Origin: an archaeon
GTDB lineage: Archaea > Nanobdellota > Nanobdellia > Woesearchaeales > UBA9642
Direction of reading: 5' to 3'
Assembly: GCA_020057295.1 (NCBI GenBank)
Contig: JAGVGF010000006.1
Coordinates: forward strand, 1-64,000
Length of the DNA stretch: 64,000 nt
Of the stretch, positions 1 through 9,048 are shown in pieces; within the stretch, counting starts at the first letter, position 1; every line of letters begins with the position of its first letter. The notes below the pieces were generated by a model. The model saw nothing but the letters and a program-made list of their open reading frames with translations. It was not told the DNA's origin and ran no database searches. Both the position numbers and the translations under genes were made by a program.

Positions 1-1482
1 CAACTGATCACTATAAGAAGAACCAGACTGAATCTGCAACAACTGACCACGAACATCCTCAACCTGAGAATTAACAGAATTCAACTTCTGCAACATCAAC
101 TGATCCTTAGACTCTACAGACTCACCCAATTGATCTATCTTCGAACTATATTCAGAAATTCTGCTACTAGAAACTTCCGCTAACGATTTAATTCTAGAAT
201 CCAACTCAGAAAACTTAGAAGAATCCATAGTTATATTAGTAACACTAACAGTTGATGGAGTTATATTTGATGGAATAGTAATTGATGAATCAACATTTGA
301 TGAAGCACCACTAGCAGGATTAGTCACATCTTGTAGGGGAATATTAGTTGTCTTAACAGAACGTTCTAAATTATCAGATGATTTTTCGACATTCGATTGT
401 TCTCCAAAAGTAAATAATACATTATCATTAGAATTATTATTTAATGATAAAACAGGTTTATTTTCTGATTCAGACATTTTAGATATTTTTTTAGAACTGG
501 ATTTAGGTTTAATTTTTGATTGTTCTTTAATTTGTGTATATAATTGGTGTATATCATAGTATACTATTTTCTTTTTTGAAGAATCCATAGAATTATAAGA
601 TTTCAATGCTTCAGCATACTTGCCTCTGGAGGCATCTACGTCAGTATTTAAAAGATTATAAGATTCATTTATTAACTGATACACCTTAGACATCAAAGGA
701 TCTTTATCTTCCTCTGATGTTTCAAAAAGTTTGGCTTGCTCAGCAGTATTAATCAAACTATGTTTTTCATCTACATTTTGAATAGATGATTTTGTCTGCA
801 TGGATGTTTTTATCGATTGTGAAACATTATTCTCGCCTTTAAGTTTTGATAATTGAGTATCTATGGAACCGTAATTTTTTGGATCAAATATATCTTCAGA
901 AGATTCAACAGCATCAACACCAGAAACTTCATCATCAGATATCTGAGAATTTGTTTCAGTATTTATCTTACGCGGCATTGAAGCGTATGCTCTACGAATA
1001 TTTTCTGGAACTTCAACATTAGAAGTTACTGATTGTTCTTTCTTATCAGACAAATCTTCTGAAGATTCTATAATTTGAGTTCTGTCTATGTTAAATAATT
1101 TTTCTATGACGTTCTTTTTTTCTTCATCAATTTCTTCAGCTATTAATGATTGAATTATTAATTCTAATTGTTTAAGATAATTCTTAATTTCATCTTGTGT
1201 CATTTCTCTATCTACAAGATATTCTTGTTCTGATAATCTGCTCAAATAAGTGTCTATACCTTCCTTAACAACAGTTTTTATGTATATTTTTTTTAATTCT
1301 TCAGATAATTCTTCGTAAGCAAATTCGTAATCTATCTTAAGATATTCTGAGAAGAAACCTTTAACAAGCATGTAAACTTCTGATTCTTCGATAAAATTTT
1401 TATTTAAAGAATCTTCTATCTTATTAACATACTTTTTCTTGAGAAGAGCCTTACGTTGACTCTCTGGCACCCCTTTTTCCAT
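1..1482 (-). CDS. Partial CDS (runs off window start): acidic, Glu/Ser-rich, probably coiled-coil protein of unknown function
   Basis: Minus-strand frame opens with ATG at 1482 (MEKGVPESQRKALLKKKYVNKIEDSLNKNFIEESEVYMLVKGFFSEYLKIDYEF...); no stop seen down to base 1. Confidence 0.8.
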   Translation of the reverse strand, partial: MEKGVPESQRKALLKKKYVNKIEDSLNKNFIEESEVYMLVKGFFSEYLKIDYEFAYEELSEELKKIYIKTVVKEGIDTYLSRLSEQEYLVDREMTQDEIKNYLKQLELIIQSLIAEEIDEEKKNVIEKLFNIDRTQIIESSEDLSDKKEQSVTSNVEVPENIRRAYASMPRKINTETNSQISDDEVSGVDAVESSEDIFDPKNYGSIDTQLSKLKGENNVSQSIKTSMQTKSSIQNVDEKHSLINTAEQAKLFETSEEDKDPLMSKVYQLINESYNLLNTDVDASRGKYAEALKSYNSMDSSKKKIVYYDIHQLYTQIKEQSKIKPKSSSKKISKMSESENKPVLSLNNNSNDNVLFTFGEQSNVEKSSDNLERSVKTTNIPLQDVTNPASGASSNVDSSITIPSNITPSTVSVTNITMDSSKFSELDSRIKSLAEVSSSRISEYSSKIDQLGESVESKDQLMLQKLNSVNSQVEDVRGQLLQIQSGSSYSDQL

Positions 1483-1636
1483 ACTGTGTCTATTCAAATC
1501 AAGAGATATTTAAAGGTTTTTATTTTTAAGCGTATTGCTAAGCTTATAAAAACAAAATATATTTAAATACGAGAATAAAGGATATGTTATTCATAATTTT
1601 AAGTTATCAAAGTAATACAGTCAACGCATAAAAGGG

Positions 1637-2665
1637 GTGTATATGGTTAAGTCTACTAAGGGTTCTGATTATAAGAATCCTAGAAAGAATGAGATGGATA
1701 TTCTTGTTAAGGAATATCAGCAACAATTCATTAACATTAGAAGAGAAGTTGGGAAGATTGTTGTTGGACAAGACTTAATTATTAATTCTCTCATCGAAGC
1801 ATTATTATGTAATGGACACGTTCTTGTTGAAGGTGTTCCAGGTATTGCTAAAACTTTAACAGTAAGAACTTTATCTATTGTTACAGGAGGTCAATTTTCT
1901 AGAATACAATTTACTCCAGATCTTCTACCTACAGATATAATTGGTATAACAACTTACGAAGAAGGCAGAGGATTTTATTCTGTTAAGGGTCCAATATTTG
2001 CAAACTTCTTATTAGCAGATGAGATTAATAGGGCTCCGCCTAAAGTACAGTCAGCACTTTTAGAAGCAATGCAGGAGCGTCAAGTAACTATTGGTAAAGA
2101 ATCATTTGCATTACCAATACCTTTCTTTGTAATGGCTACGCAGAACCCTATTGAAAGTCTTGGTACATATAAACTTCCAGAAGCACAAATTGACCGTTTC
2201 ATTTACAAATTACAGATGAAATATCCTAATATTGATGATGAGTTAAAAGTATTACACCAAAATAGTACATTAACAAATATGGATCAGTTTGACATTCAAC
2301 AAGTTATGAATCCTGAAATAATACTAAAAGCACAAAGAGATGTTAAACGAGTATATATGGATAAGAAAGTCGAGAGATATATTGTAAGTATTGTTGATGC
2401 TACAAGAAATCCTGAAAAATATGGTATACAAACTGGCAAATATATAGAGTATGGTACATCTCCTAGATCTAGTATCGCACTATTTATTACTTCTAAAGCT
2501 CATGCATTAGTTAAAGGTAAACCTTATGTTACACCAATGGATGTTAAAGAAGTTGCACACAATGTCATGAGGCATAGAATTATACTTAACTATGAAGGAC
2601 AAGCAGAAGAAATATCAGCAGATACAATAATTGAAGAGATATTAAAGAAGGTTCCAATAGTATAA
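1637..2665 (+). CDS. MoxR-family AAA+ ATPase (ATG at 1643 is the likelier start)
   Basis: Walker A-like GVPGIAKT, Walker B LLADEINRAPPKVQSALLEAMQERQVT, sensor ATQNPIE. Confidence 0.95.
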   Translation: MYMVKSTKGSDYKNPRKNEMDILVKEYQQQFINIRREVGKIVVGQDLIINSLIEALLCNGHVLVEGVPGIAKTLTVRTLSIVTGGQFSRIQFTPDLLPTDIIGITTYEEGRGFYSVKGPIFANFLLADEINRAPPKVQSALLEAMQERQVTIGKESFALPIPFFVMATQNPIESLGTYKLPEAQIDRFIYKLQMKYPNIDDELKVLHQNSTLTNMDQFDIQQVMNPEIILKAQRDVKRVYMDKKVERYIVSIVDATRNPEKYGIQTGKYIEYGTSPRSSIALFITSKAHALVKGKPYVTPMDVKEVAHNVMRHRIILNYEGQAEEISADTIIEEILKKVPIV

Positions 2666-2736
2666 ATATAATATTTTATAATACGATAAATAAGTTGAAA
2701 CGATTTTAATGAAAAAAACTATATTCATGTTCTAAA

Positions 2737-3636
2737 ATGGCTATTAAAAGTTTTGAGGCAGACCTCGTACCAAGAATTAGAAAATTAGAAGTTTACGCTA
2801 AGCAGTCAGTACTTAACGAATTAATAGAGGGTAATTGGACCGCATCATTCAAGGGTCACGGTATGGAGTTTTCTGGATATAGAGCGTACACTTATAACGA
2901 TGATGCGAGTATAATTGATTGGAAGGCTTCGCTTAGAAGTAAATCATTGCTTGTTAAAGAGTATGAAGTTGAAAAAAGTGTAAGCATATATTTTATGCTC
3001 GACGTCAGTAATAGTATGTTATTTACTAGTACTAAGAAGTTGAAAGCAGAGTATGCAGCTGAAGTTGTATCGTCATTAGCATTTACAATGTTAAGAACTG
3101 GCGATGCCGTAGGCTTAAGTATGTTTAATGATAAATTAGTAACTAAACTTCCACTTAATCTTGGCCGTAAAATGCATCACATGATGGTTAAGGATTTATC
3201 TAATGTTGATAATTATGGAGGTAATTTTAATTTTAATAATTCAATGAAATTATTATTTACAGCTGTAAAGAGTAAAGCCGTACTAGTTATAGTTTCAGAC
3301 TTCATAGGATTAAGTGATGATTGGTATAAAATGTTGAGACTTGCATCACAACGTTACGAAGTTATTGGTATAATGATTCGCGATCCTAGAGATAGAGAAC
3401 TTCCTAATGAAAGCGGACAGTATTATCTTGAAGATCCTTATAGCGGAGAAAAATTGTTAATTGATGTAAAAAAATATGCGGCAGCGTATAAAAAATATGT
3501 AGAAAATGAAGAAGCATCCATAGAGAAACATTTCAGAGCCACAAGAAGCGATTTACTAAGATTAAGTACAGATAAAGATTTTTATTATCCTGTAGTAAGA
3601 TTTTTTAAGAAGCGTGCTGTAACACATAAAAGTTAG
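2737..3636 (+). CDS. DUF58 / VWA-like protein
   Basis: GMEFSGYRAYTYNDDASIIDWKASLRSKSLLVKEYEVEKSVSIYFMLDVSNSM; downstream of MoxR. Confidence 0.92.
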   Translation: MAIKSFEADLVPRIRKLEVYAKQSVLNELIEGNWTASFKGHGMEFSGYRAYTYNDDASIIDWKASLRSKSLLVKEYEVEKSVSIYFMLDVSNSMLFTSTKKLKAEYAAEVVSSLAFTMLRTGDAVGLSMFNDKLVTKLPLNLGRKMHHMMVKDLSNVDNYGGNFNFNNSMKLLFTAVKSKAVLVIVSDFIGLSDDWYKMLRLASQRYEVIGIMIRDPRDRELPNESGQYYLEDPYSGEKLLIDVKKYAAAYKKYVENEEASIEKHFRATRSDLLRLSTDKDFYYPVVRFFKKRAVTHKS

Positions 3637-3643
3637 GTGAATA

Positions 3644-4603
3644 ATGGTATATTTCAGTTTTATACATCCGGAATATTTATGGTATTTACTTAGTGTTCCA
3701 TTACTAATTGTTACACATTTTGCATTACTTAGATATATCAAACATAAAGCGTTAAGATTTGCAAACTTTGTAGCAATGAAGCGTGTTAGTGAAGGTAAAA
3801 TTATTGTACGTAACAGCACAATACTTGCATTAAGAGTATTGACTGTATTTTTACTTATAATGGCCATTGCAGGTACAACATATTGGTATAAAGGTTTAAG
3901 TTCTGAAAGTGATTTAGTTATCGCTATTGATACCAGTTCTTCGATGACTGCTAAAGATTTTAGTCCTAGTAGACTTGATGCTGCTAAAGATTTTAGTAAG
4001 AAGGCTGTTCAAGAGTTTAAGGGAGAATCTAATATAGGAATTGTAACTTTTTCAGGTGTTGCAGTCATAGAACAATTGCCCAGTAAGGACAAGAGTAAAG
4101 TATTGAACACTATTGACTTAGTAGATTATTCACAAGTAGGTGGTACAGATATACCAGGGGCAATAATTACTGCTACAAATTTACTAATCCCCGCAGAAAA
4201 AGGAAAAAATATTATATTAATAACAGATGGAAGTAATACTGTTGGCGGGACAGTAAGAGATCCAATAACAGCAGGTGTTAAATATGCTAAAGATAACGGA
4301 GTAATAATATATACTATAGGTATAGGATCAGATATAGGACCTTTAGGATACCTCCCAGAATATTACAATATTAGTGCAGTATATGATGAAAATACGTTAT
4401 TAAGAATTGCTAATGAAACTAGTGGCAAATATTATTATGCAGGTACAAATGCAGAATTAGATAAACAAATACAAGAATTAATGAGTAATACTGAGGAAGC
4501 ATATTTGCATATAGATTTAACGTTAGGATTGCTAATTATATCGCTTTTACTAATATTCATAGAATGGGGATTAATAAACACAAGATTTAGATCAATACCA
4601 TAG
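3644..4603 (+). CDS. Membrane-anchored VWA domain protein (BatA-like)
   Basis: N-terminal TM segments, MIDAS-type AIDTSSSM, C-terminal TM helix; operon with MoxR/DUF58. Confidence 0.92.
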   Translation: MVYFSFIHPEYLWYLLSVPLLIVTHFALLRYIKHKALRFANFVAMKRVSEGKIIVRNSTILALRVLTVFLLIMAIAGTTYWYKGLSSESDLVIAIDTSSSMTAKDFSPSRLDAAKDFSKKAVQEFKGESNIGIVTFSGVAVIEQLPSKDKSKVLNTIDLVDYSQVGGTDIPGAIITATNLLIPAEKGKNIILITDGSNTVGGTVRDPITAGVKYAKDNGVIIYTIGIGSDIGPLGYLPEYYNISAVYDENTLLRIANETSGKYYYAGTNAELDKQIQELMSNTEEAYLHIDLTLGLLIISLLLIFIEWGLINTRFRSIP

Positions 4604-4705
4604 AAGTACTACTCTACAGTTACGAAAATAGTAATCTTTATAAACCCTACATTATTTCTAAGTACAGAATATCTAATATCTATATAGATTAATCAATATA
4701 ATAAA

Positions 4706-5671
4706 ATGCAAACACATATTCAAACAAATCCTGGCAATAGCTATATTCCTATAAATCCCTGGCTAGATGCAAAACCAATAGATTACATTGTTAAAGGAAA
4801 TTTTAGAGTAAGAAATTATGGTGAAACACACTTTTTTCCAAAACAAAGCCTTAGAGAAGGCTTAAAAGAAGTAATAATATTCAAAGAAAATAATAAAAAA
4901 TACGAAATACCAAACGGAAGTGTATGGGTATATGACAGAAGCAGGGGATATATTCCAGAAATACTTCGTGAAGATGTCGGTTGTGGAATAACAGGATACA
5001 TTATAGAACAATTAAACTATTCTCCAAAAGATGTTAGAGAAATACTTAAATCTATAAGAGATACAGGCATAAGAATTGGCAGAGGCAATCATTTTATAGA
5101 TTTTTGCACAGCACATCCAAAAGCTACAGATAGTAATATGCTATTTCTACATTCAGATTTTCATTTTGATCACAAACATCCCATATCCTTTGAGGGCGCT
5201 AAAGCAATGGAACAAGAATCTAAAGATCGAAGACGTGAAAGTATAGAAAAAATAATTAAGGGATTAGATATAAAAGGAGAATTTTATAATGATTGGACAC
5301 ACAATACTGTAGAAGTTGGTGAAGAACAAACTATATATCGTAAAGGCGCAATAAATATTCAGTCAAGTAATGGAGAAGGAATATTAGCACTTAATCCTTT
5401 TGAAGGCTTTTTCTTTTATGCAAGTAAATGGGGAAATTATCATGGATCCATGCAGCACGGTACTGGAAAAAAAGCTGCAAAAAAATTTGATAAATCAAAA
5501 CTAGAAATTATAAGAACCGGTAATGTAGAGGGATTGGTTATTGATAGAACAAATATGCCTGAAGACGTACATAAATATTATAACGAATTCAATGCATTTT
5601 ACGAAACATTCTGTAAAGAACAATTAAGCATAGGATATTCTAGACCAAAATTAGTAGTATATACTGGTTAA
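4706..5671 (+). CDS. Short RtcB-family (tRNA-splicing ligase-like) protein
   Basis: DVGCGI, GRGNHFIDF, LHSDFHFDH, THNTVE, YRKGAI, QHGTGKK match the order of RtcB metal/GMP-binding motifs. Confidence 0.8.
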   Translation: MQTHIQTNPGNSYIPINPWLDAKPIDYIVKGNFRVRNYGETHFFPKQSLREGLKEVIIFKENNKKYEIPNGSVWVYDRSRGYIPEILREDVGCGITGYIIEQLNYSPKDVREILKSIRDTGIRIGRGNHFIDFCTAHPKATDSNMLFLHSDFHFDHKHPISFEGAKAMEQESKDRRRESIEKIIKGLDIKGEFYNDWTHNTVEVGEEQTIYRKGAINIQSSNGEGILALNPFEGFFFYASKWGNYHGSMQHGTGKKAAKKFDKSKLEIIRTGNVEGLVIDRTNMPEDVHKYYNEFNAFYETFCKEQLSIGYSRPKLVVYTG

Positions 5672-6567
5672 GCAGCTATTTTAGAAAATTTTCTCTTAAA
5701 TTCTTCAAATCCTTCGGCGGATTCCAAAGGAATAATATGAATATTTGTTTCTTTAGATTCATCAGATAATAACAAATTATAATGATCAAAATTTAAAGTA
5801 TCGTCGCTATGTAATGCATACATTATATTTGAACGATTTCTATGAGTCAAACCACAATCCAATGTATTCATAGCTGTCAAATATTGAAGATAAATCAGTT
5901 CTTTTTTGGGTATTCCAAAATGATAAATTAATTCACCTTTATCACCTGCTTTTTTTTCTCTAAGAGGCAAAATCTTTATTTCAGCAACAATTCTGTTTAC
6001 TAAAGCATTTGCTTTGCGAGTTATACTATCACTTAATTCCACAAGTGACGCGGAATTTTTAAGAAATATATCCAAAATTTGGTAAGCTTCTAATATTTTT
6101 ATAGTAAATTTTTCTACATCATCTGTTGTCCAATCAGAATGCTTTTCAGTAATATATGAGCACTCTGACAATTTATTTTTTAATTCTGATAACACGCCTA
6201 ACAAGGTTTTTTGTAAATTCACAGCATTTTGTGTAACATCATCCAATTCTAATTTTTCATCCTTAGACAATTTATTTATTTCTTTGGAGTCGAACAATCG
6301 ATGCTGATCATATATTTTACCAAAATACATTTTTATTTTCTGAAAGGAAACACCTAATTCTACAATCTTATGTTCATCCTTATTTAATGATTTATCAGAA
6401 ATATTTTTAGCATTAATTTTCTGTTCAAATAACACAGCGTACCTACTAACTAAGGAATCTATTTCGCTAACAAGTTTTTGAATTTCTTCAAAGTTTTGAA
6501 TCAATTCTTCTGTGCCTAAGAATTTATCCTTCATAAATTGCTGTCGCATATATCTAAAAATGTGCAT
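5668..6567 (-). CDS. Hypothetical, helical/coiled-coil protein
   Basis: Long ORF with AT-rich archaeal codon usage; convergent 4-bp overlap (TTAA) with the RtcB-like gene. Confidence 0.75.
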   Translation of the reverse strand: MHIFRYMRQQFMKDKFLGTEELIQNFEEIQKLVSEIDSLVSRYAVLFEQKINAKNISDKSLNKDEHKIVELGVSFQKIKMYFGKIYDQHRLFDSKEINKLSKDEKLELDDVTQNAVNLQKTLLGVLSELKNKLSECSYITEKHSDWTTDDVEKFTIKILEAYQILDIFLKNSASLVELSDSITRKANALVNRIVAEIKILPLREKKAGDKGELIYHFGIPKKELIYLQYLTAMNTLDCGLTHRNRSNIMYALHSDDTLNFDHYNLLLSDESKETNIHIIPLESAEGFEEFKRKFSKIAA

Positions 6568-6599
6568 GTATGCAAATTAATTCTAGAATTTAAAAATGT

Positions 6600-7028
6600 T
6601 TACGTTGCAAACAGATAATCTCTAATATAACTTAATGTTACACCCACTATACTACAAAGAACTATACCCCAAATAATATCTACTAATAATATCGTTAACG
6701 ACCAATCTTTTAACATAGAATAATTGGTTAATTCATAAAAACCATACAATAATAGTCCAAATAGTGCACTATATGCTATTCTCGGGCCCAAATCTTCACC
6801 AACAGGTATTCTAGGCAATATTAATAATACAAATCCTAAAGATATAAGAATATATGTTAATCCTGCAGCAAATATATTTGGCTTAAATGCATCATTGCTC
6901 ATTCTACCTAAAGTTGATAATTCTGTCTTATAGAAACCGTTCAATATCACACCTAACACAAGCATATCTAGTGCAATAATTATTATTAAACCAGCAATGA
7001 ATAGTTTAATATCGCCTGACTGAGACAT
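6600..7028 (-). CDS. Small multi-TM membrane protein
   Basis: Four hydrophobic segments. Confidence 0.75.
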   Translation of the reverse strand: MSQSGDIKLFIAGLIIIIALDMLVLGVILNGFYKTELSTLGRMSNDAFKPNIFAAGLTYILISLGFVLLILPRIPVGEDLGPRIAYSALFGLLLYGFYELTNYSMLKDWSLTILLVDIIWGIVLCSIVGVTLSYIRDYLFAT

Positions 7029-7085
7029 GATACAAATTAAGTAGGGGAGTATATAAATTTAATGTGAAAATACCTTTACACACAA

Positions 7086-7301
7086 TCATGTTCTTTCTAC
7101 AATATCATCAAGATTTTCTCCTGTAGCCAATACAATCAACGCAACAAATAGAAACAACAAGCCTATAAAATCAGTGATATCTGGAGTGTTCCACGTTCCT
7201 ATAATCGCTCCTGTAATAGTATTATTCTGTCCTATAAAAAAAAACATGCCTAGAGAGAAGAATATCACACTAAGAGCCCTAAAAATGTTTCTCCTACCCA
7301 T
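7086..7301 (-). CDS. Small 2-TM membrane protein
   Basis: Hydrophobic segments; intergenic, not a shadow ORF. Confidence 0.65.
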   Translation of the reverse strand: MGRRNIFRALSVIFFSLGMFFFIGQNNTITGAIIGTWNTPDITDFIGLLFLFVALIVLATGENLDDIVERT

Positions 7302-7364
7302 ATATTCATTTCAGTAATTTACACATTATAAATATTTCTTTTTAATTTAGAAAAAAAGATTATA

Positions 7365-7437
7365 AGCCCCCGGCGAGAGTTGCACTCGCGACCTTTAGAT
7401 TACAAGTCTAACGCAATAGCTACTATGCTACGGGGGC
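7365..7437 (-). tRNA. tRNA-Thr (anticodon TGT), U73 discriminator
   Basis: GCCCCCG-TA-GCATAGTAGCTATTGC-G-TTAGA CTTGTAA TCTAA-AGGTC-GCGAG TGCAACT CTCGC-CGGGGGC-T folds as a cloverleaf. Confidence 0.95.
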
Positions 7438-7465
7438 ATAGTATAGTTCATAGAACCCACAAATG

Positions 7466-7492
7466 TTTTATAAATGTTACGCACGGCGTAAC
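7466..7492 (-). promoter_or_regulatory. tRNA-Thr promoter: TATA box flanked by dyad GTTACGC-N3-GCGTAAC
   Basis: Read on minus strand: GTTACGCCGTGCGTAACATTTATAAAA, upstream of the tRNA. Confidence 0.65.
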
Positions 7493-7534
7493 AGCTTCGA
7501 ATATAATGAGAAGATATTATTGTTTATTATAGCG

Positions 7535-7633
7535 TTATTCCCATTCGTAATTGCAATCTTTACACAAGTATTTGTACATGTTTGAATGTAATTCTTCTAT
7601 AACATTATCACTGTCGCATATTGGGCAGAACAT
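7535..7633 (-). CDS. 32-aa zinc-ribbon micro-protein
   Basis: MFCPICDSDNVIEELHSNMYKYLCKDCNYEWE*; two CxxC knuckles; below the ORF-track size cutoff. Confidence 0.65.
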   Translation of the reverse strand: MFCPICDSDNVIEELHSNMYKYLCKDCNYEWE

Positions 7634-7700
7634 ATAGTAATATTGGTGTTTCGTATTTAAAAATATTTCTTTAATAAACTTTATAAATTAGTATCGATTG

Positions 7701-7724
7701 CGATATATCGTGTGAGATATATCT
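7701..7724 (+). promoter_or_regulatory. Candidate PadR operator: tandem palindromes CGATATATCG and AGATATATCT
   Basis: Two perfect 10-bp palindromes sharing GATATATC directly upstream of the PadR gene. Confidence 0.55.
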
Positions 7725-7754
7725 ACATAGATATAGTATATAAAAAATATAAAG

Positions 7755-8264
7755 GTGTGCATGCTTAAGAATCAGCTTAAATTAATAGTTTTAAAAAAAC
7801 TTGAAGACAAAAGTCTTTCAGGATATGATTTAATTAAAGAGATATATAATTCTACAGGAACATGGAAACCAAGTTTTGGTTCAATGTATCCTTTGCTTAA
7901 GGAATTACATGCAAATAAATTAGTAACTGTCAAAATAAGCAATAGAAAAAAGGTATATTCTATAACTCCTTTAGGTAGAAAAACTCTTAAGGAAACTCTT
8001 GCTGCAAGTCAGGTTGTTATCGAGACTATGGCACGAGAGTTTAAAATGATGGAAAATATATGCAACACACATGAGAAGAAAAATTTAGATGTGCTGCTTA
8101 GAAAAATTCATAGTGATAAAGCAATATTTGGGAATGTTAACGACGAAATGGATAGATTTCAAAGAATTACGATGCACCTATTAACACACGGAAAATTTGA
8201 ATCAAAAGAAACAGAGATTAAAAAAATATTAAACGATACAATAAATAAATTAAAAAAAGTTTAA
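7755..8264 (+). CDS. PadR-family transcriptional regulator (ATG at 7761 possible start)
   Basis: LSGYDLIKEIYNSTGTWKPSFGSMYPLLKELHANKLVTV.....YSITPLGRK. Confidence 0.92.
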   Translation: MCMLKNQLKLIVLKKLEDKSLSGYDLIKEIYNSTGTWKPSFGSMYPLLKELHANKLVTVKISNRKKVYSITPLGRKTLKETLAASQVVIETMAREFKMMENICNTHEKKNLDVLLRKIHSDKAIFGNVNDEMDRFQRITMHLLTHGKFESKETEIKKILNDTINKLKKV

Positions 8265-8284
8265 GAGAATAGAGATAAAATAAA

Positions 8285-9016
8285 ATGACTGAACGCAAAC
8301 CAATTATTGAATTGAAGGATGTCTGGAAAATATATCAGATTGGAGAGGTAAAAGTTGAAGCACTTAGAGGATTAAACCTTAAAATTTATCCTGGAGAATT
8401 TGTTGCTATTCAAGGACCTTCTGGATCAGGTAAAAGCACCGCTATGAATATGGTTGGATGTTTGGATATTCCGTCAAAAGGGCATGTATATCTTGATGGT
8501 CAAGACATTTCTAGACTTAAAGAATCAGATCTTGCACAAATCCGCGGTAAAAAAATTGGATTTATATTTCAGAAATTTAATTTAATTAATACATTAAGTG
8601 CTGCAGAAAATGTTATGTTACCATTAACTTTTTTGGATGTTCCGGAAAGTAAACGTATCGAAATAGCTGATAAAATGTTAAGAATGGTCGAGCTAGATAA
8701 TAGGACTGAACATAAGCCTAATGAATTATCTGGTGGACAACAACAAAGAGTTGCAATAGCAAGAGCACTTGCTGTAAATCCTGATATAATACTTGCTGAT
8801 GAACCAACAGGAAATTTAGATAGTAAATCTGGAGCTACAGTGATGGGTTTCTTAGATAAATTGCATAAACAGGGTAAAACTATTGTAATGGTTACTCATG
8901 ATGATGATTTGGCACAGTATGCTGAACGTATTGCTGTACTTCGGGATGGCGAAATTGTGGAGAAAATTAATCATACTAGAAAACACGGTAAACTCTTCAA
9001 AGAGTCTAATGAATAA
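8285..9016 (+). CDS. ABC transporter ATP-binding protein (MacB/LolD type)
   Basis: GPSGSGKST, LSGGQQQRVAIARAL, DEPTGNLDS. Confidence 0.97.
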   Translation: MTERKPIIELKDVWKIYQIGEVKVEALRGLNLKIYPGEFVAIQGPSGSGKSTAMNMVGCLDIPSKGHVYLDGQDISRLKESDLAQIRGKKIGFIFQKFNLINTLSAAENVMLPLTFLDVPESKRIEIADKMLRMVELDNRTEHKPNELSGGQQQRVAIARALAVNPDIILADEPTGNLDSKSGATVMGFLDKLHKQGKTIVMVTHDDDLAQYAERIAVLRDGEIVEKINHTRKHGKLFKESNE

Positions 9017-9048
9017 GATATAATATTTATAAAACACAAGGTGATAAA

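Noticed and set aside
3562-3867. Minus-strand ORF of 101 aa
   Set aside because: Antisense to the DUF58/VWA genes, no family resemblance, composition of a shadow ORF
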